DNA of 13,306 nt. Origin: DATEZO01 sp035255485. Its GTDB lineage: Bacteria > Pseudomonadota > Gammaproteobacteria > Burkholderiales > Burkholderiaceae_D. This document shows positions 6,649 through 13,306 of this stretch, piece by piece. The notes beneath the pieces were generated by a model. It was not told where the DNA came from. It did not search any database and saw only the letters and a program-made list of their open reading frames with translations. The position numbers and the translations under genes are program-made. The DNA is taken from assembly GCA_035255485.1 (NCBI GenBank), contig DATEZO010000328.1:1-13306 (forward strand), in the 5' to 3' direction. Every line of letters begins with the position of its first letter. Within the stretch, counting starts at the first letter, position 1.

Positions 6649-7818
6649 TCACAGTCGGGCGCTGCGGTCATTCCGGCTGAAGTTGTCCGGCAGTTCCACC
6701 TTCTTGCCAACCATTAACACTTTGAACAATTCTCCCATTTCCGCCGGCGATACCAGCTTTTGCAGGGCATTCGCCTGCGGCAGATAGCGCAGTGCATCCT
6801 CGGGCGAGGTGCGCAGCAGCAGGTCGCCGATGCCGGCATCCAGCAGGAACGCCGCCTGGCTGGTGTAACCGAGCAGATCCAGGCCGCCGTCCAGCGCAGC
6901 GCGTGCCATCGCCGTAAAGTTGACATGGGCGGTGATGTCCTGCAAGCCGGGCAAATAGAGCGGATCGTCGTGCGCGTGATGCCGGTAATGGCACATCAGC
7001 GTGCCTTGCGCGCGTTGCGGCAGGTAATACTCGTGCGCCGGAAAGCCGTAATCGAACAGCAGCGCCGCGCCGCCCAAGCCGGAATCGGCATGTCCGGCGC
7101 ACAACATGGCTCCCAACGTTTGCATGAACCCGGCGGCAGCCGGATGCACCTCAGTAACATAGCCGAGCGGCAACGCCGCCGCCTCCGGGATCAGATCGAT
7201 CAGCCGCTGGTCGCACAGGCGCTCGCGGTACACGAACTTCCTGGCCGACGGGCCGGACAAGCCGATACCGCGCTCCTTCCAGCCCTGGTCCGTCTTGACC
7301 AGCAGGTGCACCGGCATCGCATCAAGCACTTCGTTGCCGATCACCACGCCGGAAAACGCATGCGGCAGCTTGTCCAGCCAGCGAACCTGCGGGAACTTGC
7401 GCAGCAGCCGCTCCTGCCGCGCCCGCAATTCGCCGGACAGTTCGACAATCAGATAGCGGTGCAGCGCCACGCCCATTTCTGCCAGTTCGGTCAGGATATC
7501 GAAGGCCAGCCGGCCGCTGCCGGCGCCGAATTCCATGATCTGCGGTGCGCTTTGCTGCATCAGCAGCGCCGCCGCATGCGCCAGCGCGCCGCCAAAAAGC
7601 GGCGTGATTTCGGGCGCGGTTGTAAAATCACCGTCTTTGCCGAGCTTGGCCGCGCCGCCGCTGTAATAGCCCACTTCGGGCGCATATAGCGCGAGCTCCA
7701 TGTAGCGGGCGAAGGAAATCCAGCCAGAATTGTGCCGGATATCGTTGGCGATCAGGGTCTGGAGCGAGCGCGACGCCATCTGGGCGTCAAAGGAAGGTTC
7801 AGGCAGTTGCAGTTGCAT
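6649..7818 (-). CDS. SAM-dependent methyltransferase, MidA/NDUFAF7 (DUF185) family
   Basis: A 389-residue protein of the family that includes mitochondrial NDUFAF7, which methylates an arginine of complex I subunit NDUFS2. The bacterial substrate is not established. The family signature GDFTTAPEI is at residues 63-71 and the SAM-binding motif I, EFGAGSGRLA, at about 96-105, followed by ELSGELRARQ in the next strand region. The start at 7818 (MQLQLPEPS) is preferred over the in-frame ATG at 7971, which would run into the divergent reductase gene and add a basic, non-family extension. No Shine-Dalgarno precedes 7818. A possible promoter places the transcript start within a few bases of the ATG, so it may be leaderless. 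The gene is divergent from the reductase gene, with 167 bases between. Confidence 0.88.
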   Translation of the reverse strand: MQLQLPEPSFDAQMASRSLQTLIANDIRHNSGWISFARYMELALYAPEVGYYSGGAAKLGKDGDFTTAPEITPLFGGALAHAAALLMQQSAPQIMEFGAGSGRLAFDILTELAEMGVALHRYLIVELSGELRARQERLLRKFPQVRWLDKLPHAFSGVVIGNEVLDAMPVHLLVKTDQGWKERGIGLSGPSARKFVYRERLCDQRLIDLIPEAAALPLGYVTEVHPAAAGFMQTLGAMLCAGHADSGLGGAALLFDYGFPAHEYYLPQRAQGTLMCHYRHHAHDDPLYLPGLQDITAHVNFTAMARAALDGGLDLLGYTSQAAFLLDAGIGDLLLRTSPEDALRYLPQANALQKLVSPAEMGELFKVLMVGKKVELPDNFSRNDRSARL

Positions 7819-7827
7819 ATTATCGGT

Positions 7828-7857
7828 ATTGTATTGAATCGGCACGGAGCTTGTGGA
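7828..7857 (-). promoter_or_regulatory. candidate promoter of the midA-like gene, leaderless spacing
   Basis: On the minus strand TCCACA (7852-7857, four of six) and TACAAT (7828-7833, five of six) are 18 bases apart. The predicted start is near 7821, about three bases before the ATG. This agrees with the lack of a Shine-Dalgarno but is unproven. Confidence 0.3.
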
Positions 7858-7985
7858 GAAATCGTCGCGCAGGACGGCAGGCCGGCGCAAACGCTCTGTT
7901 CGAGAATGGTACGGCGCGTATTGGCGGCGGGATATGAGACCGCGCAATGAATTTTCCTCCCGTTTCCGCAAAACATTATTTGTCT

Positions 7986-8759
7986 ATGACCACAAATTGC
8001 CAAAAAGTTGCACTCGTCACCGGCGCGGCCAAACGCATCGGTCGCGCGATCGCGCTTGCGCTGGCGGAACGCGGCTGGCAGGTGGCCGTGCACTACGGTC
8101 GTTCCGCTGCCGAGGCGCAGGCCACGGTGCGCGAGATTGAAGCCCTCGGCCGGCGCGCCGCCGCCGTGCAATGCGACCTGGCCGATGAAGCCGCCGTCAG
8201 GACCTTGCTGGCACGCGCCACTGCCGCGCTCGATGCCGGGCCGGTATCGTGCGTGGTCAATAATGCATCGCTGTTCGAATACGACAATGCGGCGGAATTT
8301 TCGCTGGCCCGGCTGGATGCGCACATGCACGCCAACCTGGCTGCGCCGATCCTGCTGGCGCAGGCGCTGCATGACGCGACGCTGGCAGGCCGGCAGGCGG
8401 TCGTCGTCAACCTGCTGGACCAGAAGCTGTTCAACCTGAATCCCGATTTCCTGTCATACACGCTGTCGAAAGCCGCGCTGCATGCGGCGACCACCATGCT
8501 GGCACAGGCGCTGGCGCCGAAAGTGCGCGTAGTCGGCATTGCCCCCGGCATCACGCTGCTGTCCGGCCAGCAAACCGAAGCCAGCTTCAGCCAGGCGCAT
8601 GCCGCCACGCCGCTGGGCCGCTCCAGCACGCCGGAAGACATCGCCGCCGCGGTCTGCTTTGCCGCGGAAGCGCGCGCGATCACCGGCGCCACGCTGCCGG
8701 TCGATGGCGGCCAGCATCTGATTTCCCTGCAACGCGATGTGATGTTTGTCGCGCCATAA
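7986..8759 (+). CDS. short-chain dehydrogenase/reductase, pteridine reductase (PTR1/FolM-like)
   Basis: A 257-residue NADPH-type SDR. The cofactor motif is TGAAKRIG (residues 12-19), with Arg where classical SDRs have Gly; TGxxxRxG marks pteridine reductases. The catalytic set is also of PTR1 type: D145 replaces the usual Ser, with Y158 13 residues on and K162 in YTLSK, the same spacing as D181-Y194-K198 of Leishmania PTR1. NNASLF is also PTR1/FolM-like. The likely reaction is reduction of dihydropterin, such as dihydromonapterin, or of dihydrofolate to the tetrahydro form. The FolB/FolX-like gene 35 bases downstream supports a pterin role. An in-frame ATG at 7947 would add 13 residues. I prefer 7986 because the Rossmann strand begins six residues later, but neither start has a clear Shine-Dalgarno. 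A CATTAT at 7974-7979 might be a -10 box for a leaderless message. Confidence 0.88.
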   Translation: MTTNCQKVALVTGAAKRIGRAIALALAERGWQVAVHYGRSAAEAQATVREIEALGRRAAAVQCDLADEAAVRTLLARATAALDAGPVSCVVNNASLFEYDNAAEFSLARLDAHMHANLAAPILLAQALHDATLAGRQAVVVNLLDQKLFNLNPDFLSYTLSKAALHAATTMLAQALAPKVRVVGIAPGITLLSGQQTEASFSQAHAATPLGRSSTPEDIAAAVCFAAEARAITGATLPVDGGQHLISLQRDVMFVAP

Positions 8760-8794
8760 CCTGCCAGACCCGCTTACCCTACCCTCTGAAAAAT

Positions 8795-9193
8795 ATGCTT
8801 GCTTCCCTCACTTACCCTGTATTGCGCGAATGCCGCCGGCTGTTTTTGCGCAACTACGAAGTCCAGATCAATATCGGCGTGCATGAATTCGAAAAGAAAG
8901 GCGAACAGCGCGTGCTGATCAACGTCGATCTGTTCATTCCGCTCGCCATGTCCACGCCGAAAGGCGACCATCTGCATGAAGTGGTCGATTACGATTTCAT
9001 GCGCGACACGATCGCCAGGCGCATGGCGCAAGGCCATATCCATCTGCAGGAAACCCTGTGCGACGACGTCGCGCGCGCCATGCTGCTGCATCCGAAAGTG
9101 CACGCGGTGCGGGTGTCGACCGCGAAGCCGGACGTGTATCCGGATTGCGAAAGCGTCGGCGTCGAAGTATTTCACATCAAGGACACGCTTTAA
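8795..9193 (+). CDS. folB: dihydroneopterin aldolase (FolB) or FolX-like epimerase
   Basis: A 132-residue protein of the tunnelling-fold family that makes 6-hydroxymethyl-dihydropterin for folate (FolB) or epimerises dihydroneopterin triphosphate (FolX). Residues matching the FolB active site are visible: E33 in GVHEFE, Y66 in VVDYDF, E86 in LQETL and K111 in TAKPD. The retained Tyr and Lys favour aldolase activity, but FolX cannot be excluded by eye. It is about 12 residues longer than E. coli FolB because of an N-terminal extension (residues 1-15) before FLRNYEVQINIGV. No Shine-Dalgarno is evident at 8795, so translation may be coupled to the upstream reductase. Its stop codon directly abuts the ttcA start, so the three genes are probably one operon. 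Confidence 0.85.
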   Translation: MLASLTYPVLRECRRLFLRNYEVQINIGVHEFEKKGEQRVLINVDLFIPLAMSTPKGDHLHEVVDYDFMRDTIARRMAQGHIHLQETLCDDVARAMLLHPKVHAVRVSTAKPDVYPDCESVGVEVFHIKDTL

Positions 9194-10141
9194 ATGTCGG
9201 ACATTGCCATCCACCCGCTGGAACGGGAAACGCCGGCCGACGCCGGCGGCAGCATCAGGAAAGCGGAAAAAACCGCCCACGAAAACAACAAGCTGCACAA
9301 GCGCTTGTGCCGCCAGGTCGGCCAGGCGATCGGCGACTTCAACATGATCGAGGACGGCGACAAGGTCATGGTCTGCCTGTCCGGCGGCAAGGATAGCTAC
9401 GGCCTGCTGGATATCCTGCTGACCTTGCGCGAACGCGCCCCGATCGATTTCGAGATCATCGCGGTCAACCTCGACCAGAAGCAGCCAGGCTTTCCGGAAC
9501 AGGTGCTGCCCGATTACCTGGGCAAGCTCGGCGTGCCGTTCCATATCGAAAACCAGGACACCTACAGCATCGTCAAGCGCGTGATCCCGGAAGGAAAAAC
9601 CACCTGTTCGCTCTGTTCGCGGCTGCGACGCGGCATCCTGTACCGGGTCGCCGACGAGCTGGGCGCGACCAAGATCGCGCTCGGCCATCATCGCGACGAC
9701 ATCCTCGAAACCTTTTTCCTCAACCTGTTCTTCGGCGGCAAGCTGAAAGGCATGCCGGCCAAGCTGCAATCCGACGACGGCAAGCACGTCGTGATCCGGC
9801 CACTGGCGTATGTGAAGGAAGTGGACATGGAGCGCTTCGCCGCCGTGCGGCAATTTCCGATCATTCCGTGCAACCTGTGCGGCAGCCAGGAAAACATGCA
9901 GCGCAAGCAGATCAAGGCGATGCTGCGCGAGTGGGAAAAAAAGCACCCGGGTCGCGTCGAAAACATTTTCTCTTCGCTCTCTACCGTCGCCCCATCGCAT
10001 TTGATGGACCGCAACCTGTTCGATTTCACCGGACTGCAGGCCACCGGCATCGCCGATCCGAATGGCGACATCGCCTTCGACGAAGATCCGTGTTCGACGG
10101 CGACGGTTTCCAGCGTGATTCCGTTGCAGCCGGAGGATTGA
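9194..10141 (+). CDS. ttcA: tRNA 2-thiocytidine(32) synthetase TtcA
   Basis: A 315-residue cytoplasmic enzyme that replaces the 2-oxygen of cytidine 32 in certain tRNAs with sulfur, using ATP and an Fe-S cluster. The ATP pyrophosphatase P-loop SGGKDS is at residues 63-68. Cluster-ligand cysteines are C138 and C141 (CSLC) and C226 or C229 (CNLC), matching the C122-C125-C213 set of E. coli TtcA. GHHRDDILETFFLNLFFGG is also typical of the family. Length is normal. The ATG follows the aldolase TAA without a gap. AAGGA at 9178-9182, inside the upstream gene, provides the ribosome site 11 bases away. Linkage to the pterin genes is most likely positional. A long palindrome begins 22 bases after its stop. 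Confidence 0.96.
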   Translation: MSDIAIHPLERETPADAGGSIRKAEKTAHENNKLHKRLCRQVGQAIGDFNMIEDGDKVMVCLSGGKDSYGLLDILLTLRERAPIDFEIIAVNLDQKQPGFPEQVLPDYLGKLGVPFHIENQDTYSIVKRVIPEGKTTCSLCSRLRRGILYRVADELGATKIALGHHRDDILETFFLNLFFGGKLKGMPAKLQSDDGKHVVIRPLAYVKEVDMERFAAVRQFPIIPCNLCGSQENMQRKQIKAMLREWEKKHPGRVENIFSSLSTVAPSHLMDRNLFDFTGLQATGIADPNGDIAFDEDPCSTATVSSVIPLQPED

Positions 10142-10163
10142 TCGCCCTGTCGTAAGCGATAGC

Positions 10164-10233
10164 GCCTGTAAACAGGGTCAGAGTTTTTTTCCGCAGCCTT
10201 ATCGCGGAAATTACTCTGACCCTGTTTACAGGC
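10164..10233. repeat. REPIN-like 70-base palindrome between convergent genes
   Basis: The arms 10164-10184 and 10213-10233 are perfect 21-base inverted repeats containing GGGTCAGAGT. A second stem of 7 bp (10188-10194 with 10204-10210) encloses a 9-base loop, with a small 3/2-base internal bulge. Each outer arm end is itself a small palindrome, CCTGTAAACAGG. The element fills the gap between the ttcA stop and the convergent lipoprotein stop (10237) and could halt transcription from both sides. Paired inverted REP sequences of this size are typical of REPINs moved by RAYT transposases; that assignment is inference. No transposase gene lies in the window. Confidence 0.75.
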
Positions 10234-10236
10234 ACC

Positions 10237-10686
10237 TCAAAAGCACTGCATCGATGTGCCAGTGGGCTGGCACAATCGCCCGTTCTTGTCGAGATAGGCG
10301 CCACCGCCGCTGTTGTAGCGCTCATTTCCGCTCCAGCAGCCGCCGGCATCGCAGGAAGTGATCGGTGCGGGCGGCACAGGGCCGACAGGTTGCGGCGCCC
10401 TGATGACGGGTGCGGGAACGCGTGGAATCGCAGCCGGCGCAACCGGAGGGCGCTCGACCAGGACCGGCGGCGCACGGCGTGGCGGATGCGGCATGTTCCG
10501 TGTTTCCAGCGGCGTCGGCGCTGGCGATGAGGCGGATGGCATGGCAGGCGCCGGCGCCGCAGGCTGTCCAGGCGGCACCACATGCCTTTGCATGATTTGC
10601 TGCCGCCGGCTGGCAAGATCGACCGAACTGCAACCGCCCAGCACCAGCAGGCAGCAGGACAGTGCAACAAACAGGACCGGTTTCAT
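10237..10686 (-). CDS. Pro-rich lipoprotein with four-cysteine C-terminal tail
   Basis: A 149-residue predicted lipoprotein of unknown function. The signal peptide is MKPVLFVALSCCLLVLGGC with lipobox LGGC (C19); Ser-Ser follows, which favours outer-membrane sorting. Residues about 45-108 are low-complexity, rich in Pro, Ala and Arg, like a linker through the periplasm or peptidoglycan. The C-terminal 40 residues hold CDAGGCW (C112, C117) and C139 and C148 near the end, which could form two disulfides. A longer in-frame start at 10863 would place 59 basic residues before the signal peptide, so 10686 is preferred, although no Shine-Dalgarno is visible. It follows the DUF6279-type gene by 333 bases, so it probably has its own promoter in the AT-rich stretch at 10860-10985. 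Confidence 0.75.
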   Translation of the reverse strand: MKPVLFVALSCCLLVLGGCSSVDLASRRQQIMQRHVVPPGQPAAPAPAMPSASSPAPTPLETRNMPHPPRRAPPVLVERPPVAPAAIPRVPAPVIRAPQPVGPVPPAPITSCDAGGCWSGNERYNSGGGAYLDKNGRLCQPTGTSMQCF

Positions 10687-10890
10687 GGGGCGTATCGGGA
10701 AAGAGGCAACGCAGCGTCGGAATGCGCCATGGTTCGACCACATCCGGCCGGCGCGTATCCCGGCCGGCATCGCTCGCGCTGCCCTGATACGGGCGAGCTG
10801 CGTCGCCGGGATGGCGTGGGACGCCGTGCGCGTGTGCAGCCACATGGAAGGCCGGTTTTGCACAATTTAAATACTGGTGCGTGTATTTTT

Positions 10891-10919
10891 AAAAAGCCGC
10901 ATACTTATTGCGAATTTTT
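10891..10919 (-). terminator. possible weak terminator after the DUF6279-type gene
   Basis: On the minus strand an A5 run, a short CGCA/TGCG stem with a 7-base loop, and a T5 run follow in order, about 100 bases past the lipoprotein stop. The A and T runs can extend the stem across a two-base mismatch. The stem is short, so termination would be weak. It overlaps the shared 39-base motif. Confidence 0.25.
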
Positions 10920-10942
10920 CAGTGTTTTTGCCGATACTCCCG
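10904..10942 (-). repeat. 39-base bipartite intergenic motif, copy B
   Basis: CTTATTGCGA and GATACTCCC with the same 19-base spacing as copy A (6512-6550). It starts 77 bases past the DUF6279-type stop codon and lies 217 bases before the Pro-rich lipoprotein start. Unlike copy A, its spacer has no GAGTAT/ATACTC pairing and no start codon. Confidence 0.5.
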
Positions 10943-11019
10943 CTTTTTCTAATTGTCTTCACACAAAAATACAATGCTTGCCGGGACAACAAGACCTGCG
11001 GCTGACACCGCGCAATGGC

Positions 11020-11898
11020 TCAATCCCGCTGCATGGCGAGCGTGCTGAAATTATCGATCCATTGTTGCAGCCTTTTATGCGCATGCGCTTTTTGTGCCGG
11101 CGTCGCGGAATTGATGATGACGGCGGCCATCACCGCGGCCCCATCCCTGGATGCATTGAAAATGCGCTCATGCTCGCCACCGCCGGCATGCTCAAACATG
11201 GTAGCGGCATAGTCCCTCAGTATCCGGATCGTGGCATCGCGGCTCGGCTTTTCCGCCCGGATTCTTTTCAGCAAGGCAATCATCTGCTGTTGCCGGTATT
11301 GCCGCTCGCGCAACAGCAATTCGCTATCCAGCAACCGCTCGTCCGAGGCACGACGGATCAACGCCAGTTGGTCGCGATTGAAATCGCCAAACCAGTATTC
11401 CGCCTGCTCCATGACTTTCTTGAAACGGGACAACTGACGTTGCTCAAGATTGCCGCGCAGATAATCCCTACGATAGGCATCATTGTTCGACGCGAATTTT
11501 TTTTCGATATGGGTAATTTGCTGTTGATCCAGTGTCAGCGCAAAATCCGCCAGATCGGGAATCGCCTTGTCGATGACCAGCGCCGCGCGCTCTTTGATCC
11601 CATCGAAATCGGTCAGCACATCGGCTTTGGTGACCGTGGTGCGCAACTGCTTTTGCGCCGATGACAGAAATTGCACATAATCCCGAAGCTGCGTCTTGCG
11701 ATGCCAGGCAAACAGGTCTGCAATGCTTTGCCTGACCCACGGGTTCTGTTCCCGGGTAATATCCGCATACGCATTCAGCCACCAGTACGACAGGGTTTCT
11801 CCATGGTTGTAACCCAGACGCACCAGACTGCAGCTCGTCAACAGGACAATGGCGGCCAGCCATATCGCCTTGGCTGAAAAAGCGCGCCAGTGCCGCAT
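11020..11898 (-). CDS. DUF6279-type lipoprotein of unknown function
   Basis: A 292-residue predicted lipoprotein. The signal peptide is MRHWRAFSAK followed by a hydrophobic run and lipobox LLTSC (C23). RLGYNHGETLSYWWLNAYADI-like text just after it is the hallmark region of the family. The rest is almost wholly helical, rich in Gln, Arg, Glu and Leu, and may form a coiled or bundled periplasmic domain. No catalytic motif is visible. A GTG six codons upstream (11916) is possible, but the ATG at 11898 gives a normal signal peptide and has GAGGG about 11 bases upstream. It is divergent from glmU with 33 bases between start codons, so its own promoter must overlap the 5' end of glmU. The family name is from recognition of the N-terminal motif and less certain than the lipoprotein call. 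Confidence 0.78.
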   Translation of the reverse strand: MRHWRAFSAKAIWLAAIVLLTSCSLVRLGYNHGETLSYWWLNAYADITREQNPWVRQSIADLFAWHRKTQLRDYVQFLSSAQKQLRTTVTKADVLTDFDGIKERAALVIDKAIPDLADFALTLDQQQITHIEKKFASNNDAYRRDYLRGNLEQRQLSRFKKVMEQAEYWFGDFNRDQLALIRRASDERLLDSELLLRERQYRQQQMIALLKRIRAEKPSRDATIRILRDYAATMFEHAGGGEHERIFNASRDGAAVMAAVIINSATPAQKAHAHKRLQQWIDNFSTLAMQRD

Positions 11899-11906
11899 GA
11901 TAAAAT
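11898..11906 (+). promoter_or_regulatory. candidate extended -10 promoter of glmU
   Basis: The plus strand reads TGATAAAAT, an extended -10 element (TG, one base, then TAAAAT at 11901-11906, five of six consensus). Transcription would start near 11913, about 19 bases before the glmU ATG. There is no recognisable -35 box. The element touches the start codon of the divergent lipoprotein gene. Confidence 0.35.
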
Positions 11907-11931
11907 TTTCCCTCACTTCGTTTTTTCACTT

Positions 11932-13290
11932 ATGAATATTGTCATTCTCGCAGCCGGCATGGGCAAACGCATGCAATCGGCGCTGCCAAAGGTGCTTCAT
12001 CCGCTGGCCGGCAAACCGCTGCTGACCCATGTAATCGATACCGCACGGACATTGTCACCCACCAGGATCTGCGTCATCTACGGCCATGGCGGCGAAGCCG
12101 TGCCGCAATCCCTGCAGGCAACCGATATCCGGTTTGCCCGGCAGGAACCGCAACTAGGCACCGGCCACGCAGTGATGCAGGCAGTCCAGCACCTGGATGA
12201 TGCTGCACCGACACTGGTGCTGTACGGCGATGTGCCCTTGACAAACGCCAGGTCGTTGCAGCGGCTGTTAGACATGGCAGGAGGGAATAAGTTGGCGATC
12301 CTGACGGTGCTCATGGATGACCCGACCGGCTACGGCCGCATCGTGCGCGAACAGGGCGAGATCGTCCGCATCGTCGAACAGAAGGATGCAACGGATAGCG
12401 AACGCGCGATCCGCGAAATCAATACCGGCATCCTGGTCGCGCCGACTGTGAAGCTGAAGCAATGGCTGACCACCCTGTCCAGCGACAATGCGCAAGGCGA
12501 GTATTACCTGACCGACATCGTCGCGCGCGCCGTGGCCGACGGCGTGCCGGTGGTCGCCGCGCAACCCGATGCCGCATGGGAAACCCTGGGCGTCAACAGC
12601 AAGGTGCAACTGGCGGAACTGGAACGCATTTACCAGCGCAATCATGCATACGCACTGCTGGAACAGGGCGTGACGCTGGCCGATCCGGCCCGCATCGACG
12701 TGCGCGGCACGCTGGCATGCGGGCGCGATGTCAGCATCGATGTCGGCTGCGTATTTGAAGGCAGGGTCGAACTGGAAGACGGCGTCGCGATTGCCGCGCA
12801 TTGCGTGATCAGCAATGCGCGCATCGCGGCAGGCGCACAGATCAAGCCGTTTTGTCACATCGATGGCGCAACGGTCGGCGCCGCCTCGGTGATCGGTCCG
12901 TATGCGCGGCTGCGACCCGGCGCCGAACTGGCCGAAGACGTGCATATCGGCAATTTCGTCGAAATCAAAAACACCCGGATCGCCGCCCACAGCAAAGCGA
13001 ACCATCTGGCGTATGTGGGCGATGCGACGATTGGCTCGCGCGTCAATATCGGCGCCGGCACCATCACCTGCAACTATGATGGCGCCAACAAGTTCCGCAC
13101 CGTCATCGAAGACGACGCCTTCATCGGCAGCGATACGCAACTGGTGGCCCCGGTTACCGTCGGCAAAGGCGCAACGCTCGGCGCCGGCACCACGCTGACC
13201 AAGGATGCGCCGGCAGGCAAGCTGACGGTATCGCGTGCCAGGCAAGTCACCATTGAAAACTGGCAACGGCCGGTCAAGGCGAAGAAATAA
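11932..13290 (+). CDS. glmU: bifunctional N-acetylglucosamine-1-phosphate uridyltransferase / glucosamine-1-phosphate acetyltransferase GlmU
   Basis: A 452-residue cytoplasmic enzyme that acetylates glucosamine-1-phosphate and then adds UMP to make UDP-GlcNAc, the precursor of peptidoglycan and lipopolysaccharide. The uridyltransferase half (about 1-227) opens with LAAGMGKRMQSALPKVL; R13 and K20 correspond to R18 and K25 of E. coli GlmU, and YGDVPLT follows. The C-terminal half is a left-handed beta helix of hexapeptide repeats, with RPGAEL, NFVEIKN and NHLAYVGD, where H358 is the acetyltransferase base (H363 in E. coli), then NIGAGTITCNYDG. It is full length compared with 456 residues in E. 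coli. The ATG at 11932 is chosen because the family begins at MNIVILAAG; an upstream in-frame ATG at 11890 adds non-family residues. No Shine-Dalgarno is visible. glmS often follows in related bacteria, but only 16 bases remain here. Confidence 0.98.
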   Translation: MNIVILAAGMGKRMQSALPKVLHPLAGKPLLTHVIDTARTLSPTRICVIYGHGGEAVPQSLQATDIRFARQEPQLGTGHAVMQAVQHLDDAAPTLVLYGDVPLTNARSLQRLLDMAGGNKLAILTVLMDDPTGYGRIVREQGEIVRIVEQKDATDSERAIREINTGILVAPTVKLKQWLTTLSSDNAQGEYYLTDIVARAVADGVPVVAAQPDAAWETLGVNSKVQLAELERIYQRNHAYALLEQGVTLADPARIDVRGTLACGRDVSIDVGCVFEGRVELEDGVAIAAHCVISNARIAAGAQIKPFCHIDGATVGAASVIGPYARLRPGAELAEDVHIGNFVEIKNTRIAAHSKANHLAYVGDATIGSRVNIGAGTITCNYDGANKFRTVIEDDAFIGSDTQLVAPVTVGKGATLGAGTTLTKDAPAGKLTVSRARQVTIENWQRPVKAKK

Positions 13291-13306
13291 ATATTGCCAA
13301 GGCAGC

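Larger units (their letters stand above)
10687..11019. other. 333-base intergenic region with AT-rich block
   Basis: The part at 10687-10858 is GC-rich with no supported gene. Positions 10860-10985 are strikingly AT-rich for this genome and probably hold the control region of the Pro-rich lipoprotein gene. It contains an inverted repeat AAATAC/GTATTT (10869-10888, 8-base spacer) that could be an operator, the hairpin at 10891-10919, and copy B of the 39-base motif (10904-10942). I see no convincing sigma-70 promoter. Confidence 0.5.

Noticed and set aside
6760..7689. Plus-strand open frame (309 codons) opposite the midA-like gene
   Set aside because: The product is rich in Arg, Gln and His with no domain, while the opposite strand carries MidA motifs throughout.
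8774..10000. Long minus-strand open frame (408 codons) opposite folB and ttcA
   Set aside because: It is antisense to two well-supported genes; the product is Asp/His/Gln/Val-rich, with the look of a GC-rich shadow frame, and has no recognisable domain.
10687..10863. N-terminal 59-codon extension of the Pro-rich lipoprotein
   Set aside because: It would bury the signal peptide behind a basic, non-conserved-looking stretch; the ATG at 10686 gives a normal lipoprotein signal.
12268..13266. Long minus-strand open frame (332 codons) opposite glmU
   Set aside because: It is antisense to the clear GlmU frame and has no family features; it arises from codon bias in GC-rich sequence.

Overview
The window looks like ordinary chromosome from a GC-rich betaproteobacterium of the order Burkholderiales, most likely Oxalobacteraceae-like. 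This rests on protein style (GlmU, TtcA, a FolB-type aldolase beside a pteridine-reductase-like SDR, paired DUF2905 proteins, a DUF6279-type lipoprotein). It is an inference, and the genus cannot be fixed from the sequence. There is no CRISPR array, prophage or complete insertion sequence. The accessory-looking parts are a REPIN-like palindrome and a few intergenic motifs.

Layout. Positions 35-163 hold a minus-strand tRNA-Tyr (GTA) with a near-consensus sigma-70 promoter. From 366 to 7818 everything reads on the minus strand. In transcription order these are a MidA/NDUFAF7-type methyltransferase (7818-6649), a 304-base gap, two tandem DUF2905 small membrane proteins (6344-6147 and 6101-5904), a 14-helix DHA2 drug/H+ antiporter (5828-4383), a receiver-TPR protein whose phospho-acceptor Asp is Glu (4231-2582), and an M13 zinc metallopeptidase with a lipoprotein-like signal (2447-366).

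A divergent plus-strand cluster follows: a PTR1/FolM-like short-chain reductase (7986-8759), a FolB/FolX-like dihydroneopterin aldolase (8795-9193) and TtcA (9194-10141, abutting the aldolase stop). The first two suggest a pterin module. TtcA makes 2-thiocytidine in tRNA and is probably just co-transcribed. The cluster ends in a 70-base palindrome with 21-bp perfect arms. It meets a minus-strand Pro-rich, Cys-tailed lipoprotein gene (10686-10237), preceded by a DUF6279-type lipoprotein gene (11898-11020). The latter is divergent from glmU (11932-13290), the bifunctional UDP-GlcNAc synthesis enzyme, with only 33 bases between the start codons.

Most notable: (1) a 39-base bipartite motif present twice in separate intergenic regions with identical spacing; (2) the REPIN-like palindrome between convergent genes; (3) the Asp-to-Glu change in the receiver domain; (4) the PTR1-signature reductase next to a FolB/FolX-like enzyme. 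I found no clear, wholly new multi-gene system. The best candidates for something undescribed are the shared 39-base element and the small Cys-tailed lipoprotein.
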